52,467 nt of DNA from Acidobacteriota bacterium (GTDB lineage: Bacteria; Acidobacteriota; Terriglobia; Bryobacterales; Bryobacteraceae). Under the pieces are notes generated by a model. It worked only from the letters and a program-made list of their open reading frames with translations, made no database searches and was not told the DNA's origin. The DNA lies in contig JACQDF010000139.1 in the NCBI GenBank assembly GCA_016201205.1, forward strand, positions 1-52,467, in the 5' to 3' direction. The stretch's first letter is position 1. Each line of letters starts with the position of its first letter. A program made the translations under genes and the position numbers. Shown here one piece after another: positions 1 through 8,082 of the stretch.

Positions 1-71
1 ATCAGTTGCCTGGGAAGAAGTTGCGATGCCATTCCGCCAATCCGCTGCCGTCAGTATAAGTATAGCGTGTT

Positions 72-986
72 CTAGTTTCTAACTTGAGTTGGCATCCGCC
101 CGATGCCGATCCGCTCATGCAACCACTCGGCGCGGTCCCGGAACGCCTCGGCGTTCAACCCGTGCCCGGCGTCATACCACTTCGCCTTTTTCGGCTCGCT
201 GCCGGCCTTGTGATAGCGCTCGACACTCGCTTCCGGCATGAAGGCATCCTGGCGCCCGTTCTGGAAGAAGAGGGCCGAGGGGGCGGCATGAGCGATGTAA
301 TGGATCGGTTGCACGTCGTCGAGGATGCGGATGCTTTCCTCGATCCGTTCCTGGGTCAGAGCCTTTCGCGCTGCTGCGGCGGTGGGATGCGGGCTGGCGC
401 GGAGGAACTCACCGATGTCGCCCGTTCCCACCAGCAGGGCATATGCTTTGATCCGCTTTTCCACTCCGGCCAGCACGCCGCCAATGGTGCCTCCGTAGCT
501 GGCCCCAATGTAGCCGATGCGCTTCGGGTCCACGTCCTGTCTTGCCAGCAAGAGGTCGACGCCGCGGCGCAAGTCCACGACCGTCTGAATCATGGCTGCT
601 CGAGTGCGTTCCGGCTTGGTGAAGTCAGCGAGTTGTTCGCCGGCAAGAGAGCGGGCGCCATTCAGCGGCGAGTCAATCAGGAGACACACCGCGCCCGTCG
701 CCGCCAACACCAGGGCGCCCGGCAGCAGACTCGAGCGGTTCCCGTTGCCGCCGTGCATGAACAGGATAGCCGCAAACGGAGCCTTACCCGGCGGTACGGC
801 AAGATACGCGGTCACGCGGCCGCCCTTCGGACTGGCGTAGGAGATGTCGTGCAGCCGGACTCCGCTCCTCTCCTCGACGCCGTTTTCCCGGACTTCCAGC
901 GGGGCAGACCGGTCATAGTCATACAAACGCACCAGTTGCTCGAATGGAGCAACGGCAAAGAACAGCAGCAGAGTTGTTGCCAGCAT
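72..986 (-). CDS. Alpha/beta hydrolase, dienelactone hydrolase-like, secreted
   Basis: A 304-residue alpha/beta hydrolase. The nucleophile elbow GASYGG places Ser163; Asp247 (GRQDAF) and His275 (AGHGL) complete a plausible triad, and FMHGGNG near residue 77 is the oxyanion region. The first ~14 residues are hydrophobic, like a signal peptide or anchor. The open frame extends upstream into arsS, but the ATG at 986 lies four bases after the arsS stop, and homologous-looking sequence begins there. It is the third gene of a minus-strand operon behind an AhpD-like gene and arsS, so it may cleave an ester linked to arsenosugar metabolism; that role is inferred from position only. The family call is secure, the substrate unknown. 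Confidence 0.82.
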   Translation of the reverse strand: MLATTLLLFFAVAPFEQLVRLYDYDRSAPLEVRENGVEERSGVRLHDISYASPKGGRVTAYLAVPPGKAPFAAILFMHGGNGNRSSLLPGALVLAATGAVCLLIDSPLNGARSLAGEQLADFTKPERTRAAMIQTVVDLRRGVDLLLARQDVDPKRIGYIGASYGGTIGGVLAGVEKRIKAYALLVGTGDIGEFLRASPHPTAAAARKALTQERIEESIRILDDVQPIHYIAHAAPSALFFQNGRQDAFMPEASVERYHKAGSEPKKAKWYDAGHGLNAEAFRDRAEWLHERIGIGRMPTQVRN

Positions 987-990
987 TTTC

Positions 991-2025
991 TCAGGAAATC
1001 GCTCCTCCACAGCTCGAACCGGCCCCGGCGGTGCAGCCATAGCAATGCTGTCCGACGACGATGCGCCGGTTTTCGAGCAGGCCGGTGTTGAAATCGCGGA
1101 TGTGGCGGGGCGCCCCACTGTCCACCGGCAGTTCGAGCATCTGGTTGAAATCGCAATCATACAGCATGCCGTCCCAGCCCACCGAGAGCGTGTAGCGGCA
1201 CATGACGCTCCGCGCCGCGTCGGGATTGTAGGCCGAGATGAGCTTCTGCATGTAACGTTCGTAGTTGCCGCTGCGGAGCAGGAACTCGAGGAAGCGGCTG
1301 ATGGGCATGTTGGTGATGGTGTAGAGGCTGTGAAAGACGATGCCGTGGCGGGCTGCAAGCTCGCGGCGGAAGTCGGCCTCGATGGCCTTCTGTGGCGGAG
1401 GGAGAAAAGCGCCTACGGGATTGTAGACGAGATGGAGCCGCAGAGGGCTTTCCGGCTGGCCGTAGCCGAGCGAATTGAGCAGCTTCAATGCTTCGATCGA
1501 TTTCTCAAAGACGCCCTCGCCGCGCTGGGCATCGGTGCGCTGGGCGAGAAAGTAAGGGAGGCTGGCGACCACCTCGACTTGATGATCGGCAAGAAAGCGT
1601 GCGAGATCGGTTTCGGAAGGCAGCAGGAGCACGCTAAGATTGCACCGGTCGATGACATGGCGGCCCAGTGCGACGCCCTGCTCGACCAGCCAGCGGAAAT
1701 TTGGATTCAATTCGGGAGCGCCGCCGGTGATATCGAGCGCCGGGATGCCGGTGAGATGAAGAGCCCGGATGCACAATTCGGCGGTCTCGCGCGTCATGAT
1801 TTCGCGCCGGTCAGGGCCTGCATCCACATGGCAGTGCTGACAGGACTGATTGCAAAGCTTGCCGACGTTGACCTGGAGAACGGTGATTCCAGTAGAGGCG
1901 AGCGGGAAGAGCCTGGAATCAGCAAGAGCAATCTCAAAGGGTTGTTGCCGGGAGGACGGATTGCCAAGAATGCGCAGTTGTTCGGTGGCGGGAGCGAGCG
2001 GGTGATTCAGGCTGCGCAGACTCAC
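991..2025 (-). CDS. arsS: Radical SAM arsenosugar biosynthesis protein ArsS
   Basis: A 344-residue radical SAM enzyme. The cluster motif is CNQSCQHC (Cys58, Cys62, Cys65), followed by HVDAGPDR, typical of the ArsS/DUF3641 group. The C-terminus carries the diagnostic CYGC (328-331) and a final SSCGG cysteine (339), likely binding an auxiliary cluster. ArsS-family proteins are known to add a 5'-deoxyadenosyl group to dimethylarsenic compounds during arsenosugar synthesis; that activity here is inferred from the family. The start overlaps the end of the AhpD-like gene by four bases (ATGA), so the genes are translationally coupled. No arsM methyltransferase is seen in the window. Confidence 0.9.
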   Translation of the reverse strand: MSLRSLNHPLAPATEQLRILGNPSSRQQPFEIALADSRLFPLASTGITVLQVNVGKLCNQSCQHCHVDAGPDRREIMTRETAELCIRALHLTGIPALDITGGAPELNPNFRWLVEQGVALGRHVIDRCNLSVLLLPSETDLARFLADHQVEVVASLPYFLAQRTDAQRGEGVFEKSIEALKLLNSLGYGQPESPLRLHLVYNPVGAFLPPPQKAIEADFRRELAARHGIVFHSLYTITNMPISRFLEFLLRSGNYERYMQKLISAYNPDAARSVMCRYTLSVGWDGMLYDCDFNQMLELPVDSGAPRHIRDFNTGLLENRRIVVGQHCYGCTAGAGSSCGGAIS

Positions 2026-2354
2026 ATACTCACCTTGGCGGCGGCGTTGCGCATCTGGAGGCCGTGCACCAGCGAGGCGCCGCCGCGGATCGCACTGGCG
2101 ACGTGAACAGCCTCGGTCATCTGTTCCAGATTAGAGCCCTTTTCCAGGCACGCCTGCGTGTAGGCGTCGATGCAGTAAGGGCACTGCACGGTGTGGGCGA
2201 CAGCCAGCGCGATCAGGCACTTTTCGCGCTCCGAAAGAGCGCCTTCGGCGAAGACCGCTCCGTACCATTCGGAGAATTTCTTCCACAATTCGGGTGCATG
2301 GTCGCCGATGGAGGCAAAGCGAGGGAGGTCATCTTGGTGGTAGTACCCAGACAT
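2022..2354 (-). CDS. Arsenosugar biosynthesis-associated AhpD/CMD-like protein
   Basis: A 110-residue protein of the carboxymuconolactone decarboxylase/AhpD fold. It has the redox CxxC as CPYC (Cys58, Cys61) after ALAVAHTVQ, but the histidine usually found four residues after the second Cys of AhpD is Tyr65. Small proteins of this subfamily are recurrent partners of ArsS and are named arsenosugar biosynthesis-associated peroxidase-like. The four-base overlap with arsS downstream supports shared function, perhaps thiol reduction or arsenic handling. The family and association are solid; the exact reaction is not known to me. Confidence 0.87.
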   Translation of the reverse strand: MSGYYHQDDLPRFASIGDHAPELWKKFSEWYGAVFAEGALSEREKCLIALAVAHTVQCPYCIDAYTQACLEKGSNLEQMTEAVHVASAIRGGASLVHGLQMRNAAAKVSM

Positions 2355-2442
2355 GGCGATTCGTTGTTATGCTAGCGCACCGGCGGCAGGGGGGCTGAAG
2401 CCCTTGCGAAGACGCGCGCTTAACGAGATGATTGGGACAGAA

Positions 2443-2519
2443 GCTCGCACAGGCCGGGCCGGCCTCCATACCGGTGAGGAACTCACTGGCTGCCGGTAGG
2501 CCCGGCGCGTTGTGCGAGC
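2443..2519. repeat. 77-bp imperfect palindrome, nested stems
   Basis: The intergenic DNA between the divergent ars operon and the gene at 2537 is almost one palindrome. The outer arms GCTCGCACA (2443-2451) and TGTGCGAGC (2511-2519) pair perfectly. Inside them GCCGGGCC pairs with GGCCCGGC, then TACCGG with CCGGTA, and a central GTGAG-GAA-CTCAC hairpin caps it. There is no T-run, so it is not a typical terminator. It recalls the layout of the three-copy repeat elsewhere in this window (GC-rich arms around a GGAAC hairpin) but not its sequence. Confidence 0.7.
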
Positions 2520-2536
2520 GGGTTCCTTAGAAGAAG

Positions 2537-3427
2537 ATGAGCAGACAGATCATGGTCATGGCGCTGGCCGTCCTGGCCGTCCTGGCAGGGCTGCCATCAC
2601 CCGCCGCCGGGCAGATCCGCGGGCCAATGCTCGGTTGGGTGTGGGATTCCCAAAAAGAATCCATCCGGCCCGTGCTGGGAATTGCGGGCTCGTCGGTGCT
2701 GGGCAAGGGGCTTGAACTGGGCTTCGCGGTGAAAGAGCCGGCGTCGCGCCGGCTCGAGGGTGCAGCGGCCGGCGCCGATCGCATCGTGCCAAGCCCGCGT
2801 GGGACCGCGGCCATCCTCTGGTATGCGGAGACGAAGAAGCTGGCTGTGGTGTCAGGGCTGCCGGCCAATGCGGTCGTGCGGGAAACGGATCTGAGTACGG
2901 AGAACGCTCCCGGGGCGATGGCGGTGAGCGACGATGGCGGGCTGATGCTGGTGGCGTATCCCGACGCCCGGGCAGTGGCGGCAGTGGACGCGGAGGGCAA
3001 CCGTTGGCGGCTGCCCAAAGAAGCGTCCCTGAATGGGATAGCGTTTCTCGAAGGCAGCCGCGACGCACTGCTGGCCGCCGAAGAGGGGGTTTTCCTGGTG
3101 CGCGACGTGGCGGGCAGTATCGAGGTGCGTCTGGTGTGGGAAGGGCCTGCCAGCGCGGTCGTCTCCTTGGACAGGCAGAGAGCACTGGCGGTGGATGGCA
3201 GCGCTCAGACCATCGTCGAAGTGCGCCTGGACAGCAGCCTGACGCGCAGCGCGAGTTGCCCATGTTCTCCGACGGGGCTCAGCCGAATGAACCCCAGCGG
3301 AGTGTTTCGGCTCAACGAGGTGTCCCGGGCGCCGTTGTGGCTGGTGGAAGTGCGGGAATCCGGACTGCGGACGGTGTTTGTGCCGCCGGATGCCTCCGAC
3401 CCTGAAGCGCAGGAGGGAGCGCGATGA
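2537..3427 (+). CDS. Secreted protein of unknown function, beta-propeller-like
   Basis: A 296-residue protein with a clear Sec signal (hydrophobic MALAVLAVLAGLPSPAAG). The rest is made of short hydrophobic strands and motifs such as GAMAVSDDGGLMLVAYP and GIAFLEGSRDALLAAEEG, which look like blades of a WD/YVTN-type propeller. I see no catalytic motif. The stop overlaps the start of the next gene by four bases (ATGA at 3424), so it is co-translated with the Ig-repeat protein and probably acts with it outside the cytoplasm. I do not recognise a named family. Confidence 0.75.
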   Translation: MSRQIMVMALAVLAVLAGLPSPAAGQIRGPMLGWVWDSQKESIRPVLGIAGSSVLGKGLELGFAVKEPASRRLEGAAAGADRIVPSPRGTAAILWYAETKKLAVVSGLPANAVVRETDLSTENAPGAMAVSDDGGLMLVAYPDARAVAAVDAEGNRWRLPKEASLNGIAFLEGSRDALLAAEEGVFLVRDVAGSIEVRLVWEGPASAVVSLDRQRALAVDGSAQTIVEVRLDSSLTRSASCPCSPTGLSRMNPSGVFRLNEVSRAPLWLVEVRESGLRTVFVPPDASDPEAQEGAR

Positions 3428-6030
3428 AAAGCCGATTATGGCAAGTGTATCTGCTCGTGCTGGCGTCTACGGCGGTCATGACGTTGTCGCAAGCGCAAGC
3501 GCCTTTACCCATCATCAACTCCATCAGCCCCAGCAGCAGCGTGGCGGAGCAGCCCATTGCACTCTCGATCACCGGTTCTTTCTTTTGCACCAGCTCCATT
3601 GTTACTTTCAACGGCCTCAGCACCCCAACCACGTACATGAGCGCTTCGTCGCTGACGGCGAACATTCCAGCCACGGCAACCAACGGGCTGGGCGGCTCAT
3701 ACCCCGTGCAGGTCATCAATCCGCCTGGATGTTCAGTGCCGGGACTGTCGAACGTGATGTTTTTCACGGTGACCCCCACGCCGTTTCGGGTGGTGACGCA
3801 GACGCTGCCGGATGGATTCATCGGTACGCTCTATTCGCAGCAATTCGACGTTCGGGGCGGCATTGCGCCGTACATAGCCAGCTCGCCGGCGCCCCTACCG
3901 CCTGGACTGTCCCTCACTGCTTCCGGCCTGCTCGTCGGGATCCCTACGCAAGCCGGGGTCTTCTCGTTCACGGTGACATTCCGGGACAGCTCGGCGATTA
4001 CGCAAACCATTTCGGCCTTCTTCACTCTGGTGGTGAAGACGAATATCACGATCCTGAACACAACGCTGCCGAACGGGACGGTGAACGTTTTCTACGCGCA
4101 GACATTTGCAGCAACAGGAGGGACGCCGCCGTATGTCTGGTCGCTGTTTTCGGGGTCGCTGCCTCCGGGTCTGGCGTTGAGTCCGTCCACGGGCACCCTG
4201 AGCGGGGTTCCGAGCCAGGTGGGCACGTTCCAGTTCACTGTGATTGTCAGGGACAGCCTGGGCCAGCAGACCTCGAAATCCTTTCTGCTGGTCATGAACC
4301 AGGAGCTGAGAATCCAACCTGACACATTGCTGAACGCTTCGGTGGGGGCGAACTACGAACAGATCTTCACGGCCACCGGGGGCTTGTCGCCGTACACCTG
4401 GGGACTCAGCGGAAACGTGCCGCCCGGTCTGACATTGGATTCGCTGTCCGGTGTTTTGCGCGGAACTCCGACTCAGGCGGGCAGCTTTGACATCACGATT
4501 CGAGTGACGGACTCGCTGGGGTTGACCGGGGCACGGACCTACATCCTGGTGGTGCTGGGCGGGCTGCGGATTACAACCCAGTCGCTGGCGGATGGCGTCG
4601 AGCGGACCAGCTACTCGCAGCCGCTCGATGCAACGGGCGCCACCGCGCCGGTCGCCTGGAGGATCATTTCCGGAGCGCTGCCAGACGGACTGAGCCTGAA
4701 TTCGGCGACAGGGTTAATCAGCGGCATTCCCACCAGGGCGGGGATCTCGAATTTCACCTTGGAAGCAACGGACAGCCTCGGCCAGCGAGCGTCCAAGGTT
4801 TTCAGCATCGTCATTGCGCCCGGCATCTTCATCCAGACGGCAAGCACGCTGCCCGGCGGCATTGTGGGCTCATTCTACAACGCGGTGCTGGACGCGACCG
4901 GAGGAACTGCGCCCTACCGCTGGCGACTGTCGCAGGGACTGCTGCCCGAGGGGCTACAGGTGAATACGGATGGCGTCATCAGCGGGACGCCGGTGCGCGC
5001 GGGACGCTTCACGTTCACAGTGGAGGTTTCCGACAGCGCCTCGCGGACGGCGACCGCGGAGATGACGATCGTGATCAGCGCGCCTCTGCTGCGGATTACC
5101 AGCGCGGCGCAGTTGCCGGACGCCACCGCCGGAGTGGATTACGAATTTACGGCAGTGGCCACGGGGGGCACGCCGCCCTATCGCTGGTCCCTGGTAGGGG
5201 CTCCGGCGGGTTTGGAAATTGACGCGGCCTTGGGGCGGATTCGCGGCCGGCTGACTCAGGCTGGGCCGGCGCGGTTCGCCGTTCGGGTCAGCGACGGCGC
5301 GCAGGCGACAACGAGCCAGGATGTCACCGTGCGTGTGGTGCTATTGCCGGCGCCGGCCGTAACCATTCTCGGCATCCCGGCCACCAGCGCCCCCGGCCAG
5401 CAGTTGAATCCCCGGGTCAGCGTTTCGCCCTCCTACCCGCTGCCGATTGCCGGGGAATTGGTGTTGAGCTTCACCCCGGGGGCGGGTGTGGATGATCCCG
5501 CAATCCAGTTCTCGACTGGCGGCCGGCGGACGTCCTTCACCATTCCGGCGGGCCAGACGGAGGCGGTGTTCAGCACAACGAACCTGGGCATCCAGACCGG
5601 CACGGTGGCGGGAACAATCATCTTGACGTCGCGTATGACGGCGTCCGCCACCGACATTACACCGACACCAGCGCCCTCGCAGGCGACGCAGATCCCGCGG
5701 CAGGCGCCGTTCATTTCGAGCCTGAGGGTGAACCGCACCGCGAATGGCTTTGATCTGATCCTGATCGCCGGGGCGACTGCGCGGGAGATCTCGTCAGCCA
5801 ATGTGCGATTGCAGACGACGGGAACTGTACAGGGCACGGAGTTCACCATCAACCTTACGCCTTCGGCGGGTGCGTGGTACCAGGGCGCCCAATCGGCGCA
5901 GTTTGGCAGCCTGTGCTCGATCACCATACCCTTCACCGTGCAAGGGGCCACCGGCTCGGTGACTGCGGTAACGGTGACACTGGCCAACTCGGTGGGCGCC
6001 TCCCAGGCGGCGACAGCCAACGTGCCGTAA
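3424..6030 (+). CDS. Secreted protein with IPT/TIG-like domain and six putative Ig (He_PIG) repeats
   Basis: An 868-residue exported protein: signal peptide to about residue 26, an IPT/TIG-like domain (27-118, beginning PLPIINSISPSS), then six ~90-residue repeats starting near residue 121. Each repeat has the He_PIG pattern: LP.G..G..Y.Q, ATGGTPPY.W, LPPGL.L, G.ISGTP..AG.F.FTV, DS. The sixth is shorter and leads to a C-terminal beta-rich region of ~240 residues. Acidobacteria carry many such proteins, usually annotated as putative Ig domain-containing; adhesion or surface display is likely but not shown. There is no LPXTG, PEP-CTERM or type IX tail. The start overlaps the preceding gene. Confidence 0.85.
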   Translation: MKSRLWQVYLLVLASTAVMTLSQAQAPLPIINSISPSSSVAEQPIALSITGSFFCTSSIVTFNGLSTPTTYMSASSLTANIPATATNGLGGSYPVQVINPPGCSVPGLSNVMFFTVTPTPFRVVTQTLPDGFIGTLYSQQFDVRGGIAPYIASSPAPLPPGLSLTASGLLVGIPTQAGVFSFTVTFRDSSAITQTISAFFTLVVKTNITILNTTLPNGTVNVFYAQTFAATGGTPPYVWSLFSGSLPPGLALSPSTGTLSGVPSQVGTFQFTVIVRDSLGQQTSKSFLLVMNQELRIQPDTLLNASVGANYEQIFTATGGLSPYTWGLSGNVPPGLTLDSLSGVLRGTPTQAGSFDITIRVTDSLGLTGARTYILVVLGGLRITTQSLADGVERTSYSQPLDATGATAPVAWRIISGALPDGLSLNSATGLISGIPTRAGISNFTLEATDSLGQRASKVFSIVIAPGIFIQTASTLPGGIVGSFYNAVLDATGGTAPYRWRLSQGLLPEGLQVNTDGVISGTPVRAGRFTFTVEVSDSASRTATAEMTIVISAPLLRITSAAQLPDATAGVDYEFTAVATGGTPPYRWSLVGAPAGLEIDAALGRIRGRLTQAGPARFAVRVSDGAQATTSQDVTVRVVLLPAPAVTILGIPATSAPGQQLNPRVSVSPSYPLPIAGELVLSFTPGAGVDDPAIQFSTGGRRTSFTIPAGQTEAVFSTTNLGIQTGTVAGTIILTSRMTASATDITPTPAPSQATQIPRQAPFISSLRVNRTANGFDLILIAGATAREISSANVRLQTTGTVQGTEFTINLTPSAGAWYQGAQSAQFGSLCSITIPFTVQGATGSVTAVTVTLANSVGASQAATANVP

Positions 6031-6083
6031 GTTTCTTGAGAAGAATCCGGAATCAGGGGCACTAACTTTTCTCCTGGTGTCCT

Positions 6084-6722
6084 ATGAGTGTGTCGGTAAT
6101 CGTCGCGGATGAGCTGCCGCTGGTCAGTGAAGGGCTGGCAGCGCTATGTGATGGGTTTGCCGGGTGCCGGGTTCTGGGGCACGCCAGCCAGGGTGAGCAG
6201 GCATGGATGATGATCGAGCGTCTCGAGCCCGACATTGCCGTGCTGGCCTTGAATCTTTCGGCTCCGAGCACAGTCGAGATTCTGCGAAGGGTGCGGGAAG
6301 GGCGTCTGGCGACCAAGGTGGTGGTGGTTTCCGCGCGCGTGGACAGAAGGACGATGATCGACATCCTGCGCGCCGGGGCGAAGGGTTTCGTGGTGAAGGC
6401 ATGCGCCGGGCGGCACCTCGAGGAGGCCATCGCCCAGATCACGCAGGGCGGGGTGTATGTCTGCCCGCAGATCGAGCTGGACCAGGCCATGCCGGCGACA
6501 AGAGACGGCAGCCTTCCGCTGAAGTCCCTGAGCACAAGGGAGCACCAGGTGTTCATCCTGCTGGTGGAAGGCGTGAGGGCCAAGGACATCGCGGCTCGCC
6601 TGGCGCTGAGTCCGAAAACAGTGGACACCTACCGGGCCAGCCTGATGCGGAAGCTGGACATTCATGATGTGCCGGGGCTGGTGAAGTTCGCGATCCAGCA
6701 CAAAGTGACACAGTTGGATTAA
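6084..6722 (+). CDS. NarL/LuxR-type regulator with a degenerate receiver domain
   Basis: A 212-residue protein with a CheY-like receiver (2-120) and a C-terminal LuxR helix-turn-helix (about 145-205: LSTREHQVF, GVRAKDIAARL, SPKTVDTYRASLMRKL). Against NarL, the phospho-acceptor Asp in LLDLNMP corresponds to Ala55 in VLALNLS. The acidic pair survives as Asp9-Glu10 and the switch Lys as Lys105 (GFVVKA). Phosphorylation at the normal site is therefore impossible, and the protein may act constitutively or be controlled by ligand or partner binding. No histidine kinase lies nearby. It sits 53 bases after the Ig-repeat gene, which it could regulate. Confidence 0.88.
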   Translation: MSVSVIVADELPLVSEGLAALCDGFAGCRVLGHASQGEQAWMMIERLEPDIAVLALNLSAPSTVEILRRVREGRLATKVVVVSARVDRRTMIDILRAGAKGFVVKACAGRHLEEAIAQITQGGVYVCPQIELDQAMPATRDGSLPLKSLSTREHQVFILLVEGVRAKDIAARLALSPKTVDTYRASLMRKLDIHDVPGLVKFAIQHKVTQLD

Positions 6723-6740
6723 GTGCGCGCTGGGGGCGCC

Positions 6741-7973
6741 TCACTCGAGAACTTGGATCTCGGGGTAAAGCGGAGATGAAATCTTGAGCCGCGAAACGCT
6801 TGCCCCCTTGAGGTACGCGTCGAAAAAGCTGTGCACGCAGTACGCCGTAACGGCAAGCTGGCGACGTCCGTCGATGCCGAGCATACCTAACATGCGGAGC
6901 GTCCGCCGCACGACACGGCTCTTCAACAAGGCGCCGTCGTCACTGAAGGTAAAATGATTCGCACCACGGATCGCGATGCGTAGCCGTCCATCCGGAGGCA
7001 GACGATCATAAATCGATTGGATGTTGGCCAGGATCTGACGGCTGACCGCGTCGGACGAATCGCCGTGGTCGCTCAGGAGGAACATGAACGGCTGATGGAG
7101 GCCTGCCTGAATGACGCTGCCGAATGGCTGACCGTCCACATCGATCCCTGCCTTGCACCTGGAATCGTCGTGGCAAAATTGTGCGGCTGTCGCCCCACCA
7201 AAGGAGTGACCAAATACTCCCACCCGCGTCAGGTCGAGCCGACCTGTGAACTTGCCGGACGCCTCCGAGCTGTTCAGCCGCTGCAACCGATCAAGGACGA
7301 ACGCGATGTCGGCGGTCCACGCAGCCAGCAGTTTGTTCATACAACCGGCTTGCTGGGCTTGCTCCTGGCCCGCACAGAGTTCCGGGTTATTCTCCGGCGT
7401 CCTTCGCATCACCCGGCCGTCAGGGAAAACGACGAGTCCAGTGCGATAGGGGGCATCGAATCCCACGACGACGTAACCGTGACTGGCCAGATCCTCGGCG
7501 AGTGCCGAGTAACCCACCACCCCGGCAGAAGCCCCCGCTCTCATGATCACCACAGGATACGATCGCTGCTGTGGTGACACATCGGAATCACGAGTACTGT
7601 GGCTATGGACCTTCGACGCATCTCGCGTCAGAAGTCTCCACGGGCCGCTAGCGGGTCCGGCCGCCACCCGCATCTGAGCGGGCACGTAGTCGTCCATCGC
7701 AACTGATTGCCCGGCAGCCGACGGGTACCAGATCCAGACAAGGAGCTCGCGCTTGGTTCCCGGAACCGGCGCCAACACGTCCAGCTTCGCATCGTCGGTC
7801 CAATCATAGATCGCGCGGCCAACCGCGAATGAGCCCGTGGGTGTCGGGAGTGTGAGCTCGGCCCTGCGCTCGAGCCAGAGCGACACCAACAGCGCTCCGA
7901 CCCCGAGAATAGCCAACATCGCCAATACTGCGAAGCCTTTGAAGATCCGACGGGCTAGCCGCATTTTAGACAT
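6741..7973 (-). CDS. Alpha/beta hydrolase, PAF acetylhydrolase-like, membrane-anchored or secreted
   Basis: A 410-residue hydrolase with an N-terminal hydrophobic helix (residues 13-33) after a basic start, so it is exported or anchored. The GHSFGG elbow gives Ser257; Asp280 (DVDG) and a His in GANHFTF near residue 347 fit the triad of the PAF-AH isoform II/dienelactone hydrolase group. Cysteines at 200, 211, 267 and 273 could form disulfides outside the cytoplasm. It has its own strong promoter with a palindromic operator overlapping the -10 box. ATG codons 1 and 4 are both possible starts. The substrate is unknown. Confidence 0.85.
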   Translation of the reverse strand: MSKMRLARRIFKGFAVLAMLAILGVGALLVSLWLERRAELTLPTPTGSFAVGRAIYDWTDDAKLDVLAPVPGTKRELLVWIWYPSAAGQSVAMDDYVPAQMRVAAGPASGPWRLLTRDASKVHSHSTRDSDVSPQQRSYPVVIMRAGASAGVVGYSALAEDLASHGYVVVGFDAPYRTGLVVFPDGRVMRRTPENNPELCAGQEQAQQAGCMNKLLAAWTADIAFVLDRLQRLNSSEASGKFTGRLDLTRVGVFGHSFGGATAAQFCHDDSRCKAGIDVDGQPFGSVIQAGLHQPFMFLLSDHGDSSDAVSRQILANIQSIYDRLPPDGRLRIAIRGANHFTFSDDGALLKSRVVRRTLRMLGMLGIDGRRQLAVTAYCVHSFFDAYLKGASVSRLKISSPLYPEIQVLE

Positions 7974-7991
7974 AGGACGCCGCTATAGAAA

Positions 7992-8029
7992 GTACTTTAC
8001 ATAATAAAGTACATGCGGTTTCTTGTCAA
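7992..8029 (-). promoter_or_regulatory. Sigma-70 promoter with palindromic operator for the 6741-7973 hydrolase
   Basis: Reading the minus strand, TTGACA (8024-8029) and TATTAT (8001-8006) are separated by exactly 17 bases. Overlapping the -10 is a perfect inverted repeat GTACTTTA-N5-TAAAGTAC (7992-8012). The gene starts 19 bases beyond it. A repressor bound here would block polymerase. PadR-type regulators are candidates because sites of this form are common before PadR-controlled genes, but that is an inference and no regulator gene lies nearby. Confidence 0.75.
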
Positions 8030-8046
8030 GGGAGCCGGAGCGGCGT

Positions 8047-8082
8047 GCGCCTGCGCGTCCGCTGCAACGCCGGGTCAGGCGC
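8047..8082 (-). other. attC-like half site at the 3' end of the small membrane-protein gene
   Basis: Read on the minus strand, GCCTGAC is followed after three bases by GCGTTGCAGCGGACG, the pattern of the left half (R''-L'') of integron attC sites. The TGA stop of the upstream gene lies inside the core, as in gene cassettes. GCGCCTG (8047-8053) and CAGGCGC (8076-8082) form inverted arms. I cannot find a matching right half ending in GTTAGGC, so the site is degenerate or a coincidence. Confidence 0.35.

Noticed and set aside
1..71. Possible gene end at the window edge
   Set aside because: The 71 bases show no supported reading frame or motif.
987..1358. Upstream extension of the first hydrolase
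   Set aside because: It overlaps arsS in another frame and is Ser/Thr/Arg-rich without similarity; the ATG at 986 gives a complete protein.
3780..5340. Tandem DNA repeat array
   Set aside because: The periodicity is at the protein level (Ig-like repeats of ~90 residues) with diverged DNA; it is not a DNA satellite or CRISPR.
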